From NCBI GenBank assembly GCA_949825045.1, contig OX463813.1:28688001-28752000 (forward strand): a stretch of 64,000 nt of DNA, in the 5' to 3' direction. The position numbers and the translations under genes were made by a program. This document shows, one piece after another, positions 42,605 to 54,075 of this stretch (position 1 is the first letter of the stretch; every line of letters begins with the position of its first letter). The notes below the pieces were generated by a model that was given only the letters and a program-made list of their open reading frames with translations, had not been told where the DNA came from and ran no database searches. The DNA comes from Argyresthia goedartella. Taxonomy: Eukaryota > Arthropoda > Insecta > Lepidoptera > Argyresthiidae.

Positions 42605-43165
42605 AAGATAAGATATAAGATGTTTATTCATAATTGTCATTAAATGTCCAGAAATTAAAATAAGATAGTTGTAGAATGTCATAGTACATGAATTACCAAC
42701 TGTAATAATGTCAATAATTACTCAATTGATATAAAATGTCAAATATTTAAAAATAAAATGTCATAGGTTTAGCGTAAATAGTTCATTATATTTGTAAACC
42801 GTTTGCTCGACTAGCCAGGCCTTCAGTCTGGATTTAAATATGGGTGTGTTTGGAGCGGAGGTGACCGTTTCCGGTATTCTATTATAGACGGTTGGGCCTG
42901 CGACGTGCGTGAGTTTGGCGGCTTTCTCTGATGAGCGGGGTACGGTGACAAGTTTCCCCGCCGCCGCGTTGCGTGTGCCGTGTCTGTGGACGTCCGCGTG
43001 CGTTCGGTATGAACTGAGGTTCTCGCGCGTGTACACTGCGATCTGGAAGATCACTATGGATGGTAGCGTTAAGATTCCAAGTTTCTTAAAGTGGGGTTTG
43101 GCGTGAGGGTCGCGTGGGACCCAATGGGAAACAATTTTCAACACCGTTAGTTTATAATCTCAAGA
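42605..43165 (-). mobile_element. 5'-truncated CR1-group LINE
   Basis: Minus-strand fragment with the end of ORF2 (to 42761), a 3' UTR containing AATAAA (plus 'tttatt' at 42621-42626), and a tail of ATCTT-type repeats ('atataagataagatataaga'). Confidence 0.65.
42761..43165 (-). pseudogene. CR1-group reverse transcriptase C-terminus
   Basis: The frame reads LTVLKIVSHWVPRDPHAK, FKKLGILTLPSIVIFQIAVY, HRHGTRNAAAGKLVTVP and AGPTVYNRIPETV, then FKSRLKAWLVEQ. This is the conserved C-terminal tail of CR1-group ORF2 proteins, also visible at the ends of the LINEs at 2897 and 60461. The polymerase core is absent. The short open frame is intact, which may just reflect its length. Identity as a LINE tail is fairly sure; subfamily is not. 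Confidence 0.7.
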
Positions 43166-43269
43166 GATTGGAAACTTTCGATATGTTGTGAACTGTATTG
43201 AAAAAGCGATTTATATGAAAATATATAATTGTGAACACCGGAGTTTCGTTTACTGTGTGACACAGGAGT

Positions 43270-43345
43270 GAGGACCCGAATGGCCGAGTCGGCAGTGACC
43301 CTGCCTACGAAGCCAAGGGTCCCGGGGTCGAGCTTAATCTCACGA
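43270..43345 (+). mobile_element. tRNA-like SINE head
   Basis: 'tggccgagtcggcagtg' fits box A of long-D-loop tRNAs, and 'tcccggggtcgagc' is B-box-like. The rest is not tRNA-like. Confidence 0.35.
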
Positions 43346-43399
43346 GATTTATGTCGCCAGATTGGAAACTCTCGATAAATTGTGAACTGTAATTATGGA

Positions 43400-44440
43400 T
43401 AATTAAGAATAATCCATCCATGACAAACCGTTTAATTGTGACTGTACGAATTTGTTTACAATGTTACGAATTATTTTTTAATAGTTTATAATCTATTAAT
43501 GTCAAACCGCTACATTGTGACCTGGTTTAAACTTGAATTACATACGAAATATCAGGGCGAAGTGGTGGATCAGGGTATTTTAAGGCTGAAGGCGGTAAGC
43601 GAAGCGATCGATTCGTAGAAAAGTTAATGGCAACTTATTTAAATTGTAGTTCAAAGTTAAATTGCTTTGCGCTGCAACTTTAATTAGGTGACTACTAAAA
43701 AGCTGGGTATTTTAAACAGAACTTAAACACTGATTTTTTCTTTACACCTTTCTGCATTTTCGTTTTGATTACTGTGAGGAAATGTGAGGTTATGGCGGTG
43801 GCGACAGGCTGACTCCTTGTCTTGCACAGAAGTGTTATATTACGCACCAAACTTGGTAATTGAGATGGATGAAGAACATCACACTAACCATTTATTCAAT
43901 AAAGATATATTCATGAGGAACCCTCATCTGGTTATCTGATCTGAATAAGGATTAAGGCTAAACGAGTGCGTAACTGTGCCTCCACCACTCCAAATGGGCA
44001 ACTACCTACTTAGTACCAGCTTACCAGCTGAATCATCTGTCTTGGTACTAAAGTGAAAATTTATTTAGTACTATTTATATACTAGTAAACGTAACTTTTA
44101 GGGCCTGAATGGTGCCAAACGGGGGTTTGGTGTTTGAGATTGAGTTGAAGCTATGTATGGTACCGTAGTGTAAGAAAGAGAAGATGTTTTTACTTGTATT
44201 TGTGTTCTGTAAAAATATAATTGAGCTCGCTGAAAAGTTGAGACTTAAAGAGCATCGACATCGATGAAATACCTAACTGACCGCCATTTTGTAAAATCTT
44301 TTTTCGCGGCCATAGACGAAACATGTGTCTATCGATAGAGTAAATTAAACAAACAAAAAGTATTTTTATAGAAGAAAAAAATAAGTTACTTGGTACATGT
44401 GGTTAGTCACGAACACAGTGTGGCCACGAACGATACCGAC
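43400..44440. other. No recognised gene
   Basis: AT-rich sequence with a small S2 tail scrap at about 43955-44000. Nothing else recognised. Confidence 0.4.
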
Positions 44441-44449
44441 TCTTTCAGG

Positions 44450-44640
44450 TCATCGTAATGGGCAAGGTAGAGGGGAAAGGATGCGCTGGTAGAAGGAGGA
44501 TTTCGTGGCTCCGCAACATAAGGCAATGGACGGGAGTGGCCAGCGTAGAACAGCTCATGCGCTTGGCAAAGAACAGAGAGGAGCATGGAGAGCTGACCGC
44601 CAACCTCCAGTAGGAGGCATTACAAGAAGATGAAGTGTAT
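44450..44640 (+). pseudogene. LINE C-terminal fragment, RTE/R4-like
   Basis: From about 44456 the frame reads GKVEGKGCAGRRRISWLRN, then IRQWTGVASVEQLMRLAKN and EEHGELTANLQ to a stop near 44610. The RRRISWLRNIRQWTG block is the conserved C-terminal end of many RTE-like LINE proteins. Only about 50 codons remain, so the clade is tentative. Confidence 0.6.
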
Positions 44641-44850
44641 TTAGTTACGAATTTCGTAAACGTTCTTTGTGACTGAGTGTGAAGTGCGAAAAAAGGCAAC
44701 ATGAAAGACATTCATATAATAACTATAAATTAAACAATTAAAACGTATCCGACATATAACTTATGGCTAAAATTTGGTTTACTTGTTTCCTATTTAGGCT
44801 GATAACTTTTGAACCACTTATCCGATTTTAATTTAAAAAAACACATTAAT

Positions 44851-45066
44851 TTCCGTCCACCCGTTTGACCGCTATTCCTTGTTGAGCTGATAGATGACTC
44901 TCGAACTACTCAACCGATTTTAATAAAACATATCTTAGAACCATATCGGTGTAAAGTCTGCTACCAACTTTAAAATCCGTCCGTTAAAAAACGCTTTAAA
45001 ATCCGTCCACCCGTTTGTCATCAGCTCCACAAGGAATAGTCCTTGTGGAGCTGATGACTTTCGACC
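44851..45066 (+). repeat. Two related repeat copies, one rebuilt into a hairpin
   Basis: Copy 1 (44851-44911) and copy 2 (from about 45001) share 'ccgtccacccgtttg' and a following 'ccttg..gagctgat..gact' part. In copy 2 the six bases after 'gtttg' are replaced by an exact reverse complement of the downstream part, making 19-nt arms (45017-45035 and 45040-45058) around ATAG. Confidence 0.75.
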
Positions 45067-45069
45067 TGA

Positions 45070-46105
45070 TTCTAAGTGACCTCGCCGGAGTAGTTCAGTG
45101 GACGCACGTGTCTTCAACGATTCACCTCAGCCATTGGGGGCCCGTCCCTCACATGGGAGAACGTCACGAGACAGCATCACCGTCTCGCATCAGCTCACAG
45201 AGACAGAGAAGCTACCTACGGATACCCGTTAAACCCACTTATCCATATCCGTGTATTACAATAATATTATATTATCAATAGTAATAGAATATTAAAGGCG
45301 AATACTATGGTATTTAGCCAATTCTAGCCACATTTCGAAAGTGGTTTTTTTGTTACAATACTGGCCACTTTTTTATTTTATGTGGCCAAAAACTAGATTG
45401 TCCTAACGGTAACACTTACTTAAAGAGCACACAAAACAAAACAAAATCAAACAAAATGTCGTGTGCGTGATGGACGTCAGTCGGTTAGCCGAATTTTAAA
45501 AATCAGAGGAATTCAGGAATTCAGTCCTTGTTTTGTAAAACAAGAGAGCGCAAAAAAGCGCTCGACTCAAACTAACATAACGTAGCGCCAACCCACATAA
45601 AGATTGTTTAAAAATAAACTACGCCATTTTGTTGAAAATATTTTCAAGGAGAGTTTACGAATACATACAATTCACATTTTGAATGTAATTTTGCAATGAA
45701 ATTAGTTAGGATTTCAGAATTACAGGAAAAAATAATTTAGTTTATATTACACCGAATTATATCATTGTAGCTGGATCGTGCCAGAAATGGCGGGAATCAC
45801 GAGAAAAGCCGCGAGCGTGATAACGGGCAAAGTAATGAAAGGCTCTCGGCAAACATGCTCTAATTAAAGCTAATAAAATTAAGAACATGTAACAATGTAA
45901 TGCCGGTTAGTATCTATGGAGCAGCCACAACCACAATCTGATATCACGTGTAAGCGACAAAGGGATTAATTAAGTCTATGGGGATAATTTGGTTTCCCAA
46001 ATACCGTGCTATTTATTAAACAAATAAATAGTACCGTATTTGGGATAGGATAAATGGTTCCTAACATTTTTCGCAGCTTTTCGTGCATTCCGCCATTTAT
46101 AATAT
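45070..46105. other. No recognised gene; imperfect inverted repeat
   Basis: No supported gene. 'tcccaaataccgtgctattt' near 45993 is nearly complementary to 'aaatagtaccgtatttggga' near 46026. Confidence 0.4.
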
Positions 46106-46109
46106 AAAT

Positions 46110-46210
46110 GTTAATGTCCCCACCGAGGAGCACAGGCCTTTAACCGGTATGCGAGTAAGATTGAGTCATACTCCACCACGCTGGCTCAGTGCGGGTTGAT
46201 GGAGAGGTGT
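46110..46210 (+). repeat. Dispersed repeat R5 copy
   Basis: 'ccccaccgaggagcacaggc', 'tactccaccacgctggctca' and 'gtgcgggttgatggag' match 36612-36720. Confidence 0.55.
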
Positions 46211-46659
46211 CGGGCTAGTGGCCAACCCGACATGGAAGCGCCTAGACAAATGCCGCATAGAGACGGGACACCCATCCAGTTCCCATCTCGGCCAAATGTT
46301 GCTTAAACCGCACTATTGTTTCAGATGTGACCGCTTGGCTATCTATAATAGAATATTCAATATCAATCTCAATGAATCGAACTAACTTATCGGTGAACAC
46401 AATATCGCAAAGTAAAAAGCTTGATGGGAACGATGGAGTTCATTCATTCGAGTTCCACAGATGATTGATGAGCTGACGCATTCTTTTATTTTCCTTCTGT
46501 GATGTGGGGCTAAACGATTTGCATGCGGCAAAAATACCGGCAAGTGCGTTTACCGGATTGGTTGCCAGGGTCAATTGTCAATTGTCAATTGTAAGACGGG
46601 CTGGTTTCCGCAACTCGACGACGAAAGCGCCTATTTTGCGTGTGGGTGGGAATGCGACA

Positions 46660-47962
46660 TCATTCGAGCCAACCCAACTCCTCCAGGAACGCCAGTAGGC
46701 CCTTTACGTTACCGACTATCCCTGGAAGGTCCCTCGATTGACCGAGGTGTTTAGCCCTGTAGTCCGCTACTCCTATGCACTCCATGAGGACGTGAGCAGC
46801 CGTTTCTTCTGCCTCCAAGCAGGCTCTGCAAAGGGGGCTGTCGGTAACACCTAGGACATATAGATGTTTGTTAAAGAAACCATGGCCAGTAAGTGCTGCA
46901 GTTACCAGTCGCATGCGCGGCCTACTAAGTCGAAGCAAGGTCTTAGCCAGCCTAGCGCTAGGGGACGGCAAGGCCAGCTTAGCCTGCCTGCACTCCTCAT
47001 GGTTTGTCCAAAGAGTGGCATGATCATTCCTGGTCGACTCTCTCAGAAATGAGCGTACCATCTTGAAGGGAAGAGGGATGATAGGTTTGGGACCATACGC
47101 TGTCAAGCTAGATCCTTTACGCGCCAACTCATCCGCTGCATCGTTACCTCTTGATCCGCTGTGTCCTTTTATCCATTGAAGGATTACGCGGTTATGTTGA
47201 CATACCTCCATTAGTCGTTTGTGACACTCGTAGATTAGCCCTGAGTTAATAGTGTTGCTATTTAGGGCTTGTAGGACGGCCATGCTATCCGAGAGTATTC
47301 GAATGGAGGAATCTCTTACCTTTCTCGATGCTATGGCATTAGCGGCCGAGATGATGCCCATGCATTCAGCTTGAAAGACAGTATTATGGGCACCCAGTAG
47401 AATGGCTATCTTGATGTTTAGGTCCTCCGAGAAGGTGCCTGAACCAGTGCCTGCTTCAGTTTTTGAACCATCGGTAAAAATTCTGAGCTCTTTAACGTCG
47501 AGCCCCTCAACCCGATGGTCTTCATGTAACTGTATATTGTATTTTTTGTCAAAAACAAATTGTTTAGGGATTCTGTCACTGCAAGCCATAGAGATGGGAA
47601 TTTTTTTGTAAACTTCCCCTAGGATGGCGTTGTGTGAGGTCCTGTTTTTCCTCCAAAGTCCTAAGGTGTTGAGTCTCACCGCAGATGACGCGGCCTCCTG
47701 CTTAATATACAGCTGGAGTGGCGGAAGACACAGCATGGCCTCCATTGCTGCTGTTGGAGTAGTTCTCATACTACCTGTGATAGCCATGCAGGCCAGCCTT
47801 TGGAAGCTTTGGAGTTTGCTTACCATTGTGGTTAGTTTGGTCCTGGTCCACCACACCACAGCTCCGTAGCAGACAAGAGGACGGATCACCGTTACGTACA
47901 GCCAAAGAATGATGTTGGGAGAAAGTCCCCACTTTTTCTCTCTTACTCTTTCTCTTTCTCTT
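46660..47962 (-). pseudogene. LINE ORF2 C-terminus with RNase H
   Basis: The frame is open from the junction at about 47962. It reads KKWGLSPNIILWLYVTVIRP and LVCYGAVVWW, the usual end of the reverse transcriptase region. Then comes an RNase H domain with its acidic residues visible: FTDGSK (about 47495-47478), the E of QAEC, SDSMAVLQAL, and the His/Asp region GHSGSRGNDAADELA. A C-terminal Cys/His motif C-x2-C-x8-H-x3-C follows (CRACLEAEETAAHVLMEC), and the frame ends at 46660. RNase H removes template RNA after reverse transcription in I/LOA-type LINEs. The endonuclease and polymerase catalytic core are missing, so it is inactive, though the remaining frame is undamaged. Confidence 0.85.
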
Positions 47963-48158
47963 AGGAATCTCTTACCTTTCTCGATGCTATGGCATTAGCG
48001 GCCGAGATGATGCCCATGCATTCAGCTTGAAAGACAGTATTATGGGCACCCAGTGGAATGGCTATCTTGATGTTTAGGTCCTCCGAGAAGGTGCCTGAAC
48101 CAGTGCCTGCTTCAGTTTTTGAACCATCAGTAAAAATTCTGAGCTCTTTAACGTCGAG
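47963..48158 (-). repeat. Duplicated internal LINE segment at the 5' junction
   Basis: Matches 47307-47502 (RNase H region) over 196 bp without gaps and with two substitutions. It ends exactly at the target duplication, so it belongs to the inserted DNA. Confidence 0.9.
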
Positions 48159-48172
48159 TTGGTTGCCAGGGT

Positions 48173-49380
48173 TCAGTTAGATAATTTTTTGATTATTTTT
48201 GGAATTTTGATTATTTTTCAGTTGCAGGCACTGTATTCACGTGGTTATGAGAGTTTTCAAGCATATTCCAGCTCAGAGTAGAAGAAACACATATTTGTTA
48301 CATAAAAAGCATCTAGTATTCTAGACAGCAAATTATACCAAAACATTCCAAGAATGATCAGATATCTTTCATCCCAGACTTCTAGCTTCTCGTGTACAAT
48401 ACGGTTTTTGTTTGACATCTGCGGGTCTCCAAAACTGGAGCGAGGCTTATCATCAGGATTGTTTTCCTATTTGTATATTTCTGTTCGTTAGGTATGTGGG
48501 CCACTGGAAGCTGTCGTGACTTGAGTGGGAGAGATTAAAACATTTTTATGGGCTGTTATTCCGTTGCCTGTGTGGAAATATGGTGTATGCACAAGAATAG
48601 TAAAAACGAGTAACAACCGAGTGTCTTATGTTAAATAAAATTATATTATTATTATATGCCATGATATTTTAAATGATAACAACGATTTCAGCGCATCTAG
48701 CGTTTTCTAATAGCGTTCTCTAATCTAGCGTTCGGACTAATTAGACATAATAAATTAATTTGAGTCTTAATCAAATAATAATAAAAAAATAAATAAAAAA
48801 AAATCGCAAAACTTACATACTAATTACAGTAGTTGAAGGGGCATCCTTTTAAGTATAAAGTGCCTGTGCCAGGAGACCCCGCTCTTCCAAATAGTTTGCG
48901 ACAATTTTAGACTTAAAGAAAAAGAAAAGAAAACTTCTTAAATGAATAACAGATTTGTTACAGTTACATTTAATCTAGGAACTTTATTATAAAAACCTAA
49001 CATAACATTTTTAAATTATACTAAATTAAACTTTACTAGCTATAAGACGTAGATTAGGCATATAAATAAATAAATAAATATATAAACAAATTAATGGAGA
49101 TAGATATATACAATATAATATAGTAAAATACATATATAAACACATACATTCAAATATAGAATTAGTAAATAAATAGATCAATATTCAAATATTCAAATAT
49201 TCAAATGATTCCGAGAACTCCTAAACCCCTAATGCATTATACCGGTTAACGTTTGAAGTAGGGCCTACAGAGCCAAATCCGAAACTACATAAAACTAAAA
49301 ATACCTAGTACGCAAATAAAATACACTTGTCCACTTCAGACCCAGACAAAAGATTACATAGATTTAATAACATGCCAATA
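48173..49380. other. No recognised gene
   Basis: AT-rich, with TAAA and ATTCAA runs at about 49066-49205. No supported feature. Confidence 0.4.
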
Positions 49381-50190
49381 TTTGGATTAAAATCAAGGTG
49401 CGCATATACCTACTTACAATCCGTGGCCTCGCTCGCACAAACTCGTGTAAAAATAGCCCGTCCATACAAACATTAACCTCCCCTCCTCCTCCCTCCTCTC
49501 TCCCCCTTCCTGCCCCTCCCTTTCCTGAGGGGGAGGAGCCCCATCCTCATGCCCTCCCCCCGCTTAATGCAGTCCTGTCGCTATTTAGACGTCTCCTCCA
49601 GAATTATTGTTCAGCTTCCTATTATATCTGCCAAATTAACAGATTCATAGGTCGAGTAGTTTATAAAACAGATTATAGAGGTTATACCTGTATCTGGGAG
49701 CATCTGCCTAGTCGTAACGTTATATCGTATAAATATAAATCCATAGTAATATCATCAACTCCCGCCATCACAAAAGCTCTGGAAAAATGAGTATTTTCTT
49801 CTCAAATCACATAAAGAGGCAAACAGCAAACAGTAGCAAACCTCATTGCTGCAAAAAACGGCAAGTCAGAGAGTGATAATTGTATGAACTGCAAACAAAT
49901 AGCCCAATGCGCAGGCTGCAGGCTCAAACTAAGTGCCACTTAGATGTTATATCGGCGCAGTCATTTCCCGAGCGAGAGACAGTGATAGCACGTTTTTGAG
50001 ATACTATCAGATGAGTAGTTGCTTCGGCATCCGCGCCAAAGAGATAATTCCATGAACTGCAAACAAAGTGTCGAAATTGGCCTGGAGGGTTCCCGCGGTA
50101 TGCGGTACCCTAATAACTGTTTTCAGACAAACAAGGGTCTGAGACCGCGAATGCGAGAAACATCAGTGCGCCTAGTGTGAGATTTTGGCT
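49381..50190. other. Pyrimidine-rich tract; no recognised gene
   Basis: A C/T-rich tract at about 49479-49570 is followed by unassigned sequence. The plus-strand frame at 49398-49790 owes its proline run to the tract and has no motif, so it is not called. Confidence 0.45.
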
Positions 50191-50192
50191 AG

Positions 50193-50392
50193 TTTGACGA
50201 CCTCTGTGGTGTAGCGGTTGTGGCTCCGCCTATCATGCGAGAGGTACCGGGTTCGATCCCCGGCTGGGGGTAAAAAAAAACCCCGGTCTTGGATGTTTAT
50301 GTGTGTGTGACGTCGCTGTTTCTGGTTTCCACGACACAGGTTATCCTAGTCTGGGGCCAGAAGCAATGTATGTGCCTGTATGTAACAGTTTT
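50193..50392 (+). mobile_element. SINE S1, best copy
   Basis: Head with box A 'tggtgtagcgg' (50207-50217) and a perfect T arm CCGGG-TTCGATC-CCCGG containing box B. A poly-A-like linker, 'gacgtcgctgtttctggttt' and 'agaagcaatgtatgtgcctg' complete it. Confidence 0.75.
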
Positions 50393-51000
50393 TGTTTATG
50401 TTATTTTCTCGACGAAAACGCTGAGCGCATTCAGAAATACACTGTACTCAGGGTTGTTTGCATTTATGAATTGTTTTTGCTACGACGCTTGGGTTGAACG
50501 AAGAGTGGTCGTAAGCTGCTACTTCGCCCTCACCGCACGCCGCCGCTGCGTAGCTAGCACGCCCATAGTAAACGTGCCTGGGATAAGGGCTGGTGCAGTG
50601 ACAAATTATCCTGTTTAATAACTGTATTTCAGAGTAGTAAGGTTGGATAAAAGCGGGTTTAAGTCCTGGGGACCGATCGCGCTATTTTGTATAGTCAACG
50701 AACGTCAAAGGTATGGTTCTGGTTCAGTTCCAGTTGTAATTCAACTTTGGTTCGGTTCAATGAAATTCGGTATCGCGCTAAAGTTTTAGTGGAGACCGAA
50801 GCTGAACCTTATCCGAACCAGTGTCGTAATCAAAACATTAGAGATGTAGCATCGATTGTGTATAATCGACCGTCGATTTCGCCTTTTTGTTGTTAACTAC
50901 TCTATTTTTGACCACACTTGGGTGAGAATTCGTGGAATTTGATGTGTTTACGAGGTGAACGAAAAATTACAGATAAAAGATTCAAGTGGATAGATATGTA
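50393..51000. other. No recognised gene
   Basis: No supported feature. Confidence 0.4.
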
Positions 51001-51007
51001 GCTTTAT

Positions 51008-51340
51008 AAATAAGTGTACTCCAGCCTCCCTCTGAGGGCGAAGCTCGGGATCTACAAGTCCTACGCGAGATCCCGCCTCACCTACGCGACCCCAGCATGG
51101 TACGCCCTGTACTCGGAGACGAACAAACGGAGATTCCGAGCCCAAGAGAACCTCTCTCTGCGTACCATCGTCGGCGCCCCCCGCTACGTGAGGAACGCGA
51201 CAATCCAGAGGGACCTAAGATGGGAAACCGTGGACCATCTGGCAGCCGGTCAGCTGACTGACCTTGGCCTCCTCTTGGCCACCACTCGGTTACCAATCAG
51301 TCTTCTCGCTTTGTCAAGTGACCTGCCCACTTCCACCTAA
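51008..51340 (+). pseudogene. Jockey-like reverse transcriptase fragment
   Basis: About 108 codons read SSLPLRAKLGIYKSYARSRL, TYATPAWYALYSETNKRR, QENLSLRTIVGAPRYVRN and TIQRDLRWETV. These are the conserved thumb and C-terminal parts of Jockey-type LINE ORF2 proteins. The endonuclease, palm and most of the 3' end are absent. GC-rich against its AT-rich surroundings, so a younger insert or relic of a differently biased family. No tail or target duplication was found. Confidence 0.75.
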
Positions 51341-51925
51341 ACCGTGTTATTCGCTTACTTACGTCAGCTATCTTGTTCTTAGGCTCCGATCCTCAGAATT
51401 GTAAAATGGTTGCTTGTTGCTTTCTCAAAAGGACCCTGTCGGTTACTGTCGTTGCTCCGCATTTTTTTTCACTATTTGTTTTTATTAAGTGTCTTGAAAA
51501 TGTTTGCAGAAGGCAGACAGCAGGCTTACATAAACTCCAGACTTTGTGCGTATTTGCCTAAATAATTTGGACTCACAAATTCTTTTCTTTTTCATTTTTT
51601 TTTTCATTCTTTTTAGAGATTTACGTTTCAATTTTCCTCATAGTCGTTGTGAAAAGTTGTATGTGTCACTAAGGAGCAAAATTATTAGCTCCTTAGTGAC
51701 ACGAATTGTTTCATTATTTTATTATCAAAATAATTAAAAAAATATCATTCTACTTTGTACATTTTTTTTTTCAATTAAGAAATGACCAATGAGGACCAGC
51801 GATGAAAAATGACTGCGGTGATTGAAATGGCGCACTTGAGGCTCCGTAGCTCTATTCTGTATAGTCAAATCAATTCCAATAGCTTTCAAATCGATGTTTT
51901 AAACGGTCCATTACCGCGCCTACGC
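51341..51925. other. No recognised gene; contains an inverted repeat
   Basis: Includes a perfect inverted repeat, 'gtgtcactaaggagc' (51663-51677) and its complement (51688-51702), with a 10-nt AT spacer. Confidence 0.5.
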
Positions 51926-52010
51926 GCAAGCATCGGCGATTTTGAACCTTATGCCATGGTGATAAAATTCAAAACCTTTTACGGGTAATGACATTTCTAG
52001 AAATGCCATG
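51925..52010 (+). repeat. Dispersed repeat fragment
   Basis: 'cggcgattttgaaccttatg' and 'ccatggtgataaaattcaaa' match 8575-8645. Confidence 0.5.
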
Positions 52011-52129
52011 GGAGGTGAGTCCTGAGCAGTTGGCCAACTTCAAATTGACGTTGACCAATCAGTATTGTAATGTGAATTTGTAAGAAATTGGGATATGTCA
52101 AGTGAAGAGACACAGAATCAATTTCTACT

Positions 52130-52480
52130 TTTTAACGGACTTCAAAAAGGATGAGGTTGTTTTTTTTTTGCATGTTTGTTACGCGATTATTTCGTCAATT
52201 ATTAAAAGATTTTGATCATACTTGGTTTGATTGGTAGGTCATATTTCAGAGGTGTTCCTATATAAATTATATCAAATTAGATTTAGTGCATTTTGAAAAA
52301 ATCATCAAAAATCTAAAATATACACACAGTTGACGTTTTGTTTTGGTTCCCTTCAGCAAAAGTTTTGATGAGGAGTTTTCGTGTATACAGAGAACATTTT
52401 CAGCCCGACCGGGGAGGAAGAAGCAGGGTTTGAACTTGAAGTCGATTTTTTTAAGTTTTCAACTTGGTCTATTTATTTAT
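52130..52480 (+). repeat. Dispersed repeat R2, uninterrupted copy
   Basis: 'gttacgcgattatttcgtca', 'ttggtaggtcatatttcaga', 'aaagttttgatgaggag' and 'agtttgaacttgaagtcg'-like end define the full R2 copy. Confidence 0.6.
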
Positions 52481-52589
52481 TTTTAACAAAATGAACACAA
52501 AACAGATGGGTAAATTTTCCGTTTTATGTTTCCTGTGCTAATCCGAACGTTCCCTGCGTTTGGGTAGTGATCTCGAACTAGTCTAAACT

Positions 52590-53850
52590 AAAACATAGCG
52601 TCACCCCTTTTCCCATACGGAATGGCAGAGTTAATCTAAACTATTCGACTTTTATACGCTGACGATACAAAGATATTTAGAGTTATTCGAAACACAGATG
52701 ATTGTAATACCCCACAAAACGACCTAGATAACTTTAAGACCTTTTGCGTCTCAAATAATTTATTCCTTAATCCAGATAAGAGTGTTGTTATAAGTTTTAG
52801 TAGGAAAAGAAGAAATATCGATTTTAATTATAATCTTTGTAATAGAGAGCTAACTCGTGTCGGCCAGATCCGTGATCTTGGTGTAATAATGGACTCAAAA
52901 GTAACTTTTATTCCTCATATCGATGTCATTTTGCGTAACTCTTTTAAACAACTCGGCTTTATATTGCGTGTAGGAAAACCTTTCAAAAGACTAACGTACA
53001 AGATATTATTTAATAGTTATGTCCGTAGTCGATTGGAATTTGTAAGTGCGGTTTGGAATCCATTGTAAAAAGGACACAGTGATAGATTAGAGAAAGTACA
53101 GGAAAAGTTTGTAAAGGCAATAGAGTATCGTACAACAAATAAATACTCAGATTATTCCACCGCTTTAAAAATACTTAACTTTACTTATTTAAGTTATCGT
53201 CGCGATCGTATTGATTTTTTGACCCTTTTCAAAACTGTTAACAATCATATTGATGCCCCTATCTTATTACAGTCACTTAATTTTAGAGTACCCCGACGCT
53301 GTGAGCGAGCTTGTAGAAAAAAAAACTCTTTTTTATATCCCTCGCAGTCGTACTTCTTATGCAGGTAATAGTTTCATTAAGAGGGCATGCAGGCTGTATA
53401 ATGATAAGTTTGTACATTTAGATATTTTTAGCAGTAATTTAAGTAAACTCAAAAAACTAACCATTACTTATGAATCAATTTAGGCTGTGTCATATATTAT
53501 ATGCTTTATTTTTGTTTTTCATTTGTGTTCATGGGCCTACATACACATATTTACATCTAGACATACATGTACGTATGTTAGTTGTATGTAGCATTTTAAT
53601 TTTGTATCCCCTTATTTTAGATTTTAAACATCAAAAATTAAATTAAATTAAAAATCGCCTTTAAGTACCTTTTAAGTTGTCATGCACAAAAGCAATTCTT
53701 TCATATATAGATATATATTTTTTAAATGTTTTGGTTTGTAATATTATGGTTAGGAAACTGTACGTCTACTATTTATAAGAATTTTTATGTATTACTTAAA
53801 ACTATGTAAGACTGTTTGTTTCTTTAAGAAATAAATAAATAAATAAAATA
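52590..53850 (+). mobile_element. 5'-truncated LINE next to an S2 scrap
   Basis: After an inverted S2 tail scrap ('catagcgtcaccccttttcc', 52593-52628), a LINE begins directly within its polymerase domain and runs to an AAATA-type tail (53825-53850). Confidence 0.75.
52640..53480 (+). pseudogene. LINE reverse transcriptase, C-terminal half
   Basis: Opens at RLLYADDTKIFRVIRNTDD with the catalytic YADD at about 52656-52667. It continues with LNPDKSVVISFSRKRR, IRDLGVIMDSKVTFIPHID, FKRLTYKILFNSYVRSRLEF and VWNP, after which TAA (about 53066) is a nonsense codon. The frame then resumes (DRLEKVQEKFVKAIEYR) until an A10 run at 53316-53325, where it shifts; the tail RTSYAGNSFIKRACRLYN follows in a second frame and ends near 53481. 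The upstream endonuclease and palm motif A are missing. Two disabling changes plus truncation make it a pseudogene. CR1/Jockey-type by its tail. Confidence 0.8.
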
Positions 53851-54070
53851 TTCGTCACTATTAGGAGTCGCGTTGTGCAAAGCCTCCAAGACAGTTCCTC
53901 CCCCACTCTAATAGTGGAACTGTCCCCTCCCCCGTCCTCACCCCCTCACCCACGCCCTATCTAACTTGACAGCCTGTCACCGCTGTCAGATTTATTTGGA
54001 GACTCCGACACATAATTTTTTTCACCAAATTAGGAGTAATAAACGCAAAATTGAACTTTGTGTTAAGAAC
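53851..54070. other. No recognised gene
   Basis: 'cagttcctcccccactctaa' and 'agtggaactgtcccctcccc' show weak internal repetition. Nothing else is seen. Confidence 0.35.
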
Positions 54071-54075
54071 TACGT

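Larger units (their letters stand above)
46558..48172 (-). mobile_element. RNase H-bearing LINE fragment with 14-bp TSD
   Basis: The 14-bp sequence TTGGTTGCCAGGGT at 46558-46571 and 48159-48172 bounds the insertion exactly. In element (minus) orientation it ends with a CAATTGA-type tandem tail at the left. At its 5' side (right) lie 196 bp (47963-48158) that duplicate 47307-47502 in direct orientation with only two differences. The rest codes for a LINE C-terminus. Group: I/LOA-like because of the RNase H domain. Confidence 0.85.

Noticed and set aside
46558..48172. Two independent LINE insertions or a tandem genomic duplication
   Set aside because: A single 14-bp target duplication encloses both the body and the 196-bp segment, which fits one insertion event better.
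49398..49790. Plus-strand 130-codon open frame with a proline-rich part
   Set aside because: The proline run is simply a translated C/T tract. The rest has no motif.
50193..50280. Functional tRNA gene in SINE S1
   Set aside because: The T arm is perfect, but the head continues into the S1 body seen in several other copies, so it is a SINE.
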